Assembly: GCA_964579765.1 (NCBI GenBank)
Contig: CAZOIK010000291.1
Location: forward strand, 1 to 22,748
From: DATNBT01 sp964579765
GTDB lineage: Bacteria; Acidobacteriota; Vicinamibacteria; Vicinamibacterales; CAVVIG01
Length of the DNA stretch: 22,748 nt
Direction: 5' to 3'
Position numbers and translations under genes: made by a program. Under the pieces are notes generated by a model, which was not told the DNA's origin, did no database searches, and saw only the letters and a program-made list of their open reading frames with translations. Shown here piece after piece: positions 15,798-21,482 of the stretch (positions are counted from its first letter, which is position 1; every line of letters starts with the position of its first letter).

Positions 15798-16764
15798 AGT
15801 ACTCCACCTGAAATTTCCGCACGTTCTTCGCATGCTCGGCGAGCGTCTTCGAGAAGACATGCGTGCCGTCGTTCCGGCTGACGAAATACAGATAGTCTGA
15901 ATCGGCCGGATGCACGACCGCCTCGAGCGCGGCGCGGCCCGGCGATGCAATCGGGCCGGGCGGCAAGCCGGCGTAGCGGTACGTGTTGTACGGCGAATCG
16001 ATCGTCAGATCGTCACGCCGGATGTTGCCGTCGTAGCGTCCGGCGAGCTCGAGCGCGTAGATGACGGTCGGGTCGCACTGCAGCGGCATCCCGAGGCGGA
16101 GCCGGTTCTCGTAGACCGAGGCGACGAGCGGCCGCTCCTCGCCGTTGCCGGTTTCCTTCTCGACAATGGACGCCAGCGTCACGAGCTGGCGGATGGTGAG
16201 TCCCCGGTCGGCCGCCGCGGCCCGAATCTCCGGCGTGAGCGCTCGCTCGAACGCGGCGTGCATCAGCATCACCAGCGCCGGCGCGTCGGTATGCCGCGAG
16301 AGCTCGTACGTATCGGGGAACAGGAAGCCTTCGAGATCCCCGGCCGCGTTGACGAACGACTCCGCCGGCCCGAACCCCTTCGCCTCGAAGACGGCCGACA
16401 TCTCCTTCACGTTGAGGCCCTCGGGAAACGTGATCGGGATGACGAACACGTCCCCGCGACGCAGTTTGTCGATCACCTGCAGCGGCGTCATGGGATCGGT
16501 GAATCGATACTCCCCCGCCTTCAGTCGCGTGCGGCGGCCGACCGCCCACATCGCGGCGCGGAACGTGATCGGATCGCGGACGATACCGGCGGCGACCAGC
16601 CGGGCGCCGATGGCGTTCGTGCCGAGCTTCGGGGGGATTTCGACGAACTGCTCCGACGCCGTGTATCCACGAAACGGCTGGCGAATGCCGGCATAGATCC
16701 ACGCCGCGGCGGCGCCGAGCGCGAGCGCCACGCACAGGGACGCGACGATGAACAACCTCTTCAT
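15697..16764 (-). CDS. mltG: Endolytic murein transglycosylase MltG
   Basis: A 355-residue inner-membrane protein. A single N-terminal membrane anchor (MKRLFIVASLCVALALG, up to about 25) is followed by a LysM-like region (FVEIPPKLGTNAIGARL, KAGEYRF) and the YceG/MltG catalytic domain. The catalytic Glu is E202 in TLASIVEKETG, followed by SVYENRLRLGMPLQCDPTVIYAL, the conserved block, and SPYNTYRYAGLPPGPIASPG. MltG cuts nascent glycan strands and sets their length. The family normally ends soon after HVFSKTLAEHAKNV; here about 30 Ser/Ala/Arg-rich residues follow, encoded antisense to nadK. It overlaps ruvX by 4 nt. Confidence 0.95.
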   Translation of the reverse strand: MKRLFIVASLCVALALGAAAAWIYAGIRQPFRGYTASEQFVEIPPKLGTNAIGARLVAAGIVRDPITFRAAMWAVGRRTRLKAGEYRFTDPMTPLQVIDKLRRGDVFVIPITFPEGLNVKEMSAVFEAKGFGPAESFVNAAGDLEGFLFPDTYELSRHTDAPALVMLMHAAFERALTPEIRAAAADRGLTIRQLVTLASIVEKETGNGEERPLVASVYENRLRLGMPLQCDPTVIYALELAGRYDGNIRRDDLTIDSPYNTYRYAGLPPGPIASPGRAALEAVVHPADSDYLYFVSRNDGTHVFSKTLAEHAKNVRKFQVEYFSASPSSASRAAPRSSSASPGGRAASGRSRGRR

Positions 16765-17189
16765 GCGCGGCCGCCGTCGAGATAGTCCTGCAGGATCACG
16801 GCCGCCGCCGCCGCGTCGAGCGTCTTCTTGCGCTCGCGCCAGTCCTTGCTGCGACGCGCGATGCGCTGTTCGGCCTCGACGCTCGTCAGGCGTTCGTCCG
16901 CGGTGACGATCGGCGCGGCGATCCGGGGTGCCAGCTTCGTGATGAACTCCCTGACGCGCGCGGTCTGCTCGCCGGCCGATCCGTCCAGCCGCACGGGAAG
17001 GCCAATCACCACGGTTGACACGCCGTCTTCTTCGCCGGCGAGTCGCGCGACTTCGGCGGCGACGCGCGCCACGCCCTCGTCCGCGCTCGACACCTCGATC
17101 GTCATCAGCGGCCGCGCGAGCGTCCGCGTGAGGTCGCTAATCGCGAGACCGATCCGCCGCGCACCGACGTCGATGCCCACCGCACGCAC
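16761..17189 (-). CDS. ruvX: Putative pre-16S rRNA nuclease / Holliday junction resolvase-like protein (YqgF/RuvX)
   Basis: A 142-residue RNase H-fold protein from a GTG at 17189. Acidic active-site residues sit at D7 (VGIDVGARRIGLAISD), E99 (TADERLTSVEAE) and D125 (KKTLDAAAAAVILQDYL). VVIGLPVRLDGSAGEQT is the other family block. E. coli YqgF matures the 16S rRNA 5' end; the resolvase name comes from fold similarity. Residues 'M-R-x-x-G-I-D' of the family align with VRAVGID, so 17189 is preferred over the GTG at 17219. GATTAT lies 6 nt upstream of that GTG on the coding strand. The stop overlaps mltG as ATGA. Confidence 0.92.
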   Translation of the reverse strand: MRAVGIDVGARRIGLAISDLTRTLARPLMTIEVSSADEGVARVAAEVARLAGEEDGVSTVVIGLPVRLDGSAGEQTARVREFITKLAPRIAAPIVTADERLTSVEAEQRIARRSKDWRERKKTLDAAAAAVILQDYLDGGRA

Positions 17190-17194
17190 GATGT

Positions 17195-17200
17195 TATAAT
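17195..17200 (+). promoter_or_regulatory. Consensus -10 (TATAAT) in the ruvX/phosphatase divergent gap
   Basis: An exact TATAAT lies in the 34-bp gap between divergent ruvX and the AP-superfamily gene. Reading right, a start near 17207 gives a leader of about 17 nt to the GTG at 17224. Reading left, the same A/T patch gives GATTAT followed by 6 nt and the ruvX GTG, a leaderless geometry. No good -35 is visible on either strand. Confidence 0.5.
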
Positions 17201-17223
17201 CGCACCTTCCCCCGCACACGTCA

Positions 17224-18921
17224 GTGACACTCGCGCTGTTTGTCGCTCTGTCGCTCCTCGTGGCCGCGTGCGGCGGCCCGCAGACGCCGCAATATCACCA
17301 GAAGCTCATCGTCCTCGCGATCGACGGCCTCGATCCAGACCTCGTCAGCCACTTCATGGACGAGAGCAAGCTGCCGAACATGCAAAAGCTCGCGCGGCAG
17401 GGCGCGTTGCAGCGGCTCGAGACCACGCCGTCGCCGTCGATGTCGGCCTGGGCGTCGTTTGCCACTGGTCTGAACCCCGGTAAGCACGGCGTTTTCGGCA
17501 GCGATCCGTCGTCGGTCCGCCACGGCACGCCGTTCTGGACGCTCGCGGGCCGCGCGGGCGTCCGCAGCAGCGTCCTCGACGTGCCGTTGACGTTTCCTCC
17601 CGAGGCGGTGCCCAACGGCGAACTGCTGTCCGGCTGGCCGACACCCGACCTGCGCAACACACCGGGCACGTCATCGTACTTCGCGAGCGACGTGCCGCGC
17701 GACGACGACGGCGTCGCGCGGCGCGGCATCGCGCGGCGCCGGCTGACGTTCAGCGGCAACACGGCGCGCACGGTGTTGTCGGGACCTGACGGGCTGACGA
17801 TCCCCCTCTCCCTCTTCTGGAACCGGCAGGACAAGGCCGCGACGATCGGCATCGGCGGCGACTCGTTCCGCCTCGAAGAAGGCGAATGGAGCAAGTGGAT
17901 TGACGTTGATTTCAGCGCGCACTGGTTCTCGCACCGCCACGGTCTGATCGAGTTCTGCCTCGCGCGCGCCGGAACGACCTTCGCGCTGTACGCCTCGCCG
18001 ATCGAATGGCGGCCCGATCGCCCGCCGGCGGCGCTCGCCTCGCCGGCCCGGCTCTCGTCGGACCTGTACGAACGCCTCGGACCGTACCGCACGCTCGGCT
18101 GGTCCGACGCGGCCGTGGCCCTCGACGACGACCTGATCGACGAGCGCGCGTTTCTCGACGACGTGGACCGCGCGTTCGACGATCACGCGCAGATCATCCT
18201 GCAGCGCATCGACACGCGGAACTGGGACGTGCTCGTCGGCGGCATCGACTCGCTCGATCACGTGCAGCACGTGACCTGGCGGCTGATGAACCCGGCGCTG
18301 CCCGGCTACGATCGCGCACTGGCCGCCAAGTACGGCGACGCGATCGAGCACATGTATCGTCGCTGCGACGACCTCCTCGGCGACGTCGTCGCGCACGCCG
18401 GCCCCGACACGGCCGTGATCGTCATGTCCGCCTATGGCGCGCACGGCGTCGCGCAGACGTTCGACCTCGACCGGTGGCTCGCGGAGGAAGGCTTGCGCGG
18501 CAAGGCCTCGGTTGACGATGCCGGCGGCATCACGATCGCGCCGGAGGCGCGCGGTGTCGAAGATCATCTCGTCGCGCGCCTGACGGCGCTCCTCGATCCG
18601 TCAACGAGGCTGCCCGTCGTCACCCACGTCTACAAGCGCGAGGACGTCTACACGGGCCCGTACGCGGCGTACGCGCCGGCGCTGCAGGTTGGCGTCGCGC
18701 CCGGCTACGCGATCGGCCACGGATCGAGCGTGCTCTCGCCCAACACCCGCCGCTGGTCCGCCGAGCACCGCGGGCTCGACTACGTGTCGGTACCGGGCAC
18801 GCTCATTTCGAGCCGTCCGACGACCACCGACACCCCGCGGGTCGTGGACATGGCGCCGACGGTGTTGAGATACTTCGGCGTGCCGATACCTGGAGATATC
18901 GATGGCACGCCGCTCTTCTAG
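17224..18921 (+). CDS. Alkaline-phosphatase-superfamily lipoprotein (type I phosphodiesterase/pyrophosphatase-like) with degenerate metal site
   Basis: A 565-residue protein. A short lipoprotein signal ends LLVAAC (lipobox Cys16), though its n-region has no Lys/Arg. Superfamily landmarks are VLAIDGLDP (metal Asp D34), PSPSMSAWASFATGLNPGKHG with likely nucleophile S72, SLDHVQHVTW (D345 and H349), AEHRG, and the terminal VDMAPTVLRYFGVP and DIDGTPLF. The normally invariant S-D-H-G motif is VIVMSAYGAHG here, with A403 and Y404 in place of metal-binding Asp and His, so one metal site should be lost. It may be inactive or single-metal; the substrate is unknown. GTG is the only start after an in-frame TAA at 17197. 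The 3' end overlaps the EnvC-like gene by 20 nt. Confidence 0.8.
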   Translation: MTLALFVALSLLVAACGGPQTPQYHQKLIVLAIDGLDPDLVSHFMDESKLPNMQKLARQGALQRLETTPSPSMSAWASFATGLNPGKHGVFGSDPSSVRHGTPFWTLAGRAGVRSSVLDVPLTFPPEAVPNGELLSGWPTPDLRNTPGTSSYFASDVPRDDDGVARRGIARRRLTFSGNTARTVLSGPDGLTIPLSLFWNRQDKAATIGIGGDSFRLEEGEWSKWIDVDFSAHWFSHRHGLIEFCLARAGTTFALYASPIEWRPDRPPAALASPARLSSDLYERLGPYRTLGWSDAAVALDDDLIDERAFLDDVDRAFDDHAQIILQRIDTRNWDVLVGGIDSLDHVQHVTWRLMNPALPGYDRALAAKYGDAIEHMYRRCDDLLGDVVAHAGPDTAVIVMSAYGAHGVAQTFDLDRWLAEEGLRGKASVDDAGGITIAPEARGVEDHLVARLTALLDPSTRLPVVTHVYKREDVYTGPYAAYAPALQVGVAPGYAIGHGSSVLSPNTRRWSAEHRGLDYVSVPGTLISSRPTTTDTPRVVDMAPTVLRYFGVPIPGDIDGTPLF

Positions 18922-20065
18922 AGGATTCTCCGTTCTCCTCTGTTCCTCCGTGCTGGCGGGTTGTCTCTGCGCCGTCGGCGCACTCGTCGCCGCGCAGCCG
19001 ACCGATCGTGCGCGTGCCGAGGCGCTGTCGCGCCGGGCCGGCGAGCGCCTGCAGGCGCTGCAGCGCGAAGCCGATGCGCTGACGGCCGACGAGCGCACAC
19101 TCCTCAACGACCTCCGCCGGCTCGAGCTCGAGCGCCAGATCCAGGCCGAGGAGCTTCGTCAGATCGCGGAACACGGGTCGCAGGTCGCGACGCAGATTGC
19201 CGCAAACACCGAACGCACGCGCGAACTCGAACAGCAGGACCGCGCCAGCCGTCCCGAGCTGAGCGCGCGCCTCGTGGACATCTACAAGCTGGGACAAGGC
19301 CGGTACCTGCGGCTGCTGCTGTCAACGTCCGACGTCCGGCAGGTTGGCCAGGCGTCGCGGACGCTCGCGGCGCTCGCCAAGATCGACCGCGACCGCATCG
19401 CCTCGCGCGAGCGCACGCTGGCGGAGTTGAAGAGCGCCCGGCAGGCGCTTGACGATCGCCGGCGCCAGCTGAACGCGCTGCGCCAGAACGGCGAGCGGGC
19501 CGAGGCGGCGCTCGCCGACGCCGTGCGCGCGCGCAACGAGCGCATCAGCGACATCGACAGCCGGCGCGACTTGAACGCGCAGCTCCTCGCCGAACTCGAA
19601 ACCGCGCAGCGCAAGCTGCAGACGACGCTGCACGATCTCGCGGGCGGCGCGCCGGCCGAGGCCGCGTCGCTGCCGATCCGGCCGTTCCGCGGCGACCTCG
19701 ACTGGCCGGTGATGCCCACCGGGCCGCGCCGCGCCGCCAAGTCAACGACGTATCCGCTGTCGAACGGCATCGACATCCCGGCGGCCGAAGGCGCGCCGGT
19801 CTCCGCGGTCCACGACGGCACGGTCGCGTTCGCGGATGCGTTCGCCGGCTTCGGCAAGCTCGTCATCGTCGATCACGGCGCCCAGAACTTCAGCCTGTAC
19901 GGCGATCTCCTCGACATCTCTGTGACCAAGGGCGAGCGCGTCGGACGCGGACAGCAGGTCGGCACGGTCGGCCTGGCGCCGGCAGGCTCGGCCGAGCTGC
20001 ACTTCGAGTTGCGCATCGACGGTCAGTCCGTCGATCCACTACAATGGCTGAAGAAACGGCCATGA
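18902..20065 (+). CDS. envC: EnvC-like murein hydrolase activator (coiled coil + degenerate LytM/M23)
   Basis: A 387-residue secreted protein. The signal sequence occupies about residues 1-31 (VLLCSSVLAGCLCAVGALVA, with Cys residues, then AQPTD). Long coiled coils cover about 35-265 (LSRRAGERLQALQREADAL, ARLVDIYKLGQGRYLRLLLS). A C-terminal LytM domain (about 275-385) has lost catalytic ligands: S287 instead of the first zinc His (SNGID, D291 kept), D335 where YaHL has His (SLYGDL), and E365 in place of the first His of H-x-H (ELHFELR). E. coli EnvC is likewise inactive and activates cell-division amidases; the same activator role is inferred. No amidase gene is in the window. The stop overlaps the S41 gene by 4 nt. 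Confidence 0.85.
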   Translation: MARRSSRGFSVLLCSSVLAGCLCAVGALVAAQPTDRARAEALSRRAGERLQALQREADALTADERTLLNDLRRLELERQIQAEELRQIAEHGSQVATQIAANTERTRELEQQDRASRPELSARLVDIYKLGQGRYLRLLLSTSDVRQVGQASRTLAALAKIDRDRIASRERTLAELKSARQALDDRRRQLNALRQNGERAEAALADAVRARNERISDIDSRRDLNAQLLAELETAQRKLQTTLHDLAGGAPAEAASLPIRPFRGDLDWPVMPTGPRRAAKSTTYPLSNGIDIPAAEGAPVSAVHDGTVAFADAFAGFGKLVIVDHGAQNFSLYGDLLDISVTKGERVGRGQQVGTVGLAPAGSAELHFELRIDGQSVDPLQWLKKRP

Positions 20066-21231
20066 CTTCACGGACTCGCGCCCTGGTTTTGTCGGTGACC
20101 GCGCCCGTGGTCGCCTTCGCGCTCGTCGGCGGTCTGCTCGGCCGCGTGATGGCGCACGAGGAAACCTACCAGCACCTCAAGATCTTCGACGATGTGGTGA
20201 GTCTTATCGCGAGCAACTACGTCGAGCCGGCCAATCTCGACAAGGTGATGAAGGGCGCGATGGACGGCCTCGTCGATTCGCTCGACGCCGACAGCGCGTA
20301 TCTCACACCTGAGCAGGTCAAGCAGTTCGAGTCCACGGCACCGCTCCCCCCGGCCGACCCCGGGCTCGAGCTGACGCGTCAGTACTACCTGCGCGTGATT
20401 GGCACGCGCGAGAACTCGCCGGCGGCCAAAGCCGGCCTGCTGCCCGGCGACTACATCCGCGCGATCAACGACGTGCCGACCCGCGACATGAGCCTCTGGG
20501 CGGGCAGGCGCCTGCTGCGCGGCGCGGCGGGCTCGAAGGTGAAGCTGACGATCTTCCGCGGCAACGCCGCCGATCCGCACGACATCGAGCTGACGCGCGA
20601 CGTGCCGCCGACGCTCGAGGTGACGGGCCGCATCGCGTCGTCTGGTATCGGCTACCTCCGCGTGCCGTCGATTGGCGCGCGCACGGTCGATCAGGTCAAG
20701 TCGGAAGTCGCGGCGCTCACCCGCCAGGGCGCGACGCGCCTCGTCCTCGACATCCGCCGTACGACCAGCGGCACGTACGACGAAGGCATCGCGCTCGCGC
20801 GGCTGTTTGTCGCCACCGGCACGCTGGCGCAGCGCGACGTGAAGGGCACGCCGGCGCACGAGATGATCGTCGCCAACGCGGGCGACGGCGCCATCTCGAT
20901 GCCGCTCGTGCTGCTCGTTGACAGCGGCACGGCCGGTCCGTCGGAACTCTTTGCCGCGGCGCTCGCGGGTAATCACCGCGCGGACCTCGTCGGCCAGCAC
21001 ACCATCGGCCGCGCGGGCATCCAGAAACTCATCAAGCTTCCCGACGGCAGCGCGCTGTGGCTGACCACGGCACAGTATCTGACGCCCTCCGGCGCGCCGC
21101 TGCACGAAAAGGGACTCGAGCCGGCCGTCGGCGTCGATCTGCCGGACGTCGAGCTCGGCCAGCCCGTCCCGCCCGGAGACCCGGCGCTCGACAAAGCACT
21201 CGCGCGCATCGCCGAGAAAAAGGCTGCCTAG
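20062..21231 (+). CDS. S41/CtpA-family PDZ protein lacking the catalytic Ser-Lys dyad (pseudoprotease)
   Basis: A 389-residue protein with an N-terminal membrane anchor or signal (LVLSVTAPVVAFALVGGLLG), a pre-PDZ helical region, a PDZ domain (about 95-175; LRVIGTRENSPAAKAGLLPG) and an S41 core. Core landmarks are GYLRVPSIG, VLDIRRTTSG and LWLTTAQYLTPSG. The active site is altered: the SASASE block reads TAGPSE with Gly292 at the nucleophile position, and the T-F-G-K-G block reads TIGRAG with Arg317, exactly 25 residues later as Ser-Lys normally are. It is probably a binding or scaffold protein rather than a protease. ATG 20062 (ATGA overlap with envC) is preferred; ATG 20044 is an alternative. 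Confidence 0.85.
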   Translation: MTSRTRALVLSVTAPVVAFALVGGLLGRVMAHEETYQHLKIFDDVVSLIASNYVEPANLDKVMKGAMDGLVDSLDADSAYLTPEQVKQFESTAPLPPADPGLELTRQYYLRVIGTRENSPAAKAGLLPGDYIRAINDVPTRDMSLWAGRRLLRGAAGSKVKLTIFRGNAADPHDIELTRDVPPTLEVTGRIASSGIGYLRVPSIGARTVDQVKSEVAALTRQGATRLVLDIRRTTSGTYDEGIALARLFVATGTLAQRDVKGTPAHEMIVANAGDGAISMPLVLLVDSGTAGPSELFAAALAGNHRADLVGQHTIGRAGIQKLIKLPDGSALWLTTAQYLTPSGAPLHEKGLEPAVGVDLPDVELGQPVPPGDPALDKALARIAEKKAA

Positions 21232-21245
21232 CCGCTCTTGAATTT

Positions 21246-21277
21246 GATCATTTGGTGACTTGGTGATTTGGCGATTA
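21246..21277. repeat. Tandem octamer repeat, consensus GGTGATTT (4 units)
   Basis: Four adjacent 8-bp units follow the S41 gene stop: GATCATTT, GGTGACTT, GGTGATTT, GGCGATTA. The composition is far more A/T-rich than the surrounding genes. The array is non-coding on the plus strand and may be part of a dispersed intergenic repeat. It lies in the 168-bp region 21232-21399, the longest gap in the window. Confidence 0.65.
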
Positions 21278-21287
21278 GTCATCGCCA
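21269..21287. terminator. Hairpin downstream of the S41 gene (weak terminator candidate)
   Basis: TGGCGAT-TAGTC-ATCGCCA is a perfect 7-bp stem with a 5-nt loop, 38 nt after the S41 stop. No run of T follows on the plus strand, so it is not a canonical intrinsic terminator. It could help 3'-end stability or Rho-dependent ending. Its left arm is the last unit of the octamer array. Confidence 0.3.
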
Positions 21288-21311
21288 GCGCACGCGAGAC
21301 GCGCGACGTGC

Positions 21312-21335
21312 GATCGCCAGATCGCCCGATCGCCA
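21312..21335. repeat. Tandem octamer repeat GATCGCC(A/C), 3 units
   Basis: Three units, GATCGCCA, GATCGCCC, GATCGCCA, lie about 35 bp after the GGTGATTT array. Their reverse complement (TGGCGATC) resembles the last unit of that array, so the two arrays form an imperfect inverted pair. Confidence 0.6.
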
Positions 21336-21360
21336 ACTGAGCCAATCCACATCTCTCTGG

Positions 21361-21366
21361 TATACT
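21361..21366 (+). promoter_or_regulatory. -10 of the tRNA-Val promoter
   Basis: TATACT is a near-consensus -10 located 33 nt before the mature tRNA. A partial -35 (CTGAGC at 21337-21342, 18-bp spacer) is possible. Transcription would start near 21373, inside the palindrome at 21364-21381, and probably continues into thrS. Confidence 0.55.
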
Positions 21367-21381
21367 GAACGTTCGTTCAGT
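21364..21381. promoter_or_regulatory. TetR-operator-like palindrome overlapping the tRNA-Val -10
   Basis: ACTGAAC-GTTC-GTTCAGT has perfect 7-bp arms and a 4-bp centre, and it overlaps the last bases of TATACT and the expected start point. The arms and spacing look like operators commonly bound by TetR/AcrR-type repressors. No tetR gene is in the window. Regulation of a tRNA/thrS unit by such a repressor would be unusual, so it may instead be a relic of a lost gene. Function is inference. Confidence 0.4.
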
Positions 21382-21399
21382 GGTGATGTTTCAACACAA

Positions 21400-21475
21400 A
21401 GGCGCGTAGCTCAGAGGTTAGAGCGCCTGCTTGACACGCAGGAGGTCGGTGGTTCGAGTCCACCCGTGCCTACCA
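21400..21475 (+). tRNA. tRNA-Val (anticodon GAC), CCA encoded
   Basis: A complete 76-nt cloverleaf. The acceptor stem is AGGCGCG paired with CGTGCCT (one G-U), with discriminator A21472 and encoded CCA at 21473-21475. The D stem is GCTC/GAGC, the anticodon stem CCTGC/GCAGG around loop TTGACAC with anticodon GAC at 21433-21435, and the T arm GGTGG-TTCGAGT-CCACC. GAC reads GTC/GTT valine codons, common in this GC-rich coding. The thrS start follows after 7 nt. Confidence 0.97.
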
Positions 21476-21482
21476 TTCCCCA

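Noticed and set aside
21386..21409. Seven-codon open frame (ATG to TAG) between the palindrome and tRNA-Val, possible leader peptide
   Set aside because: It ends inside the tRNA acceptor/D-arm region, has no ribosome-binding site and no regulatory codon run.
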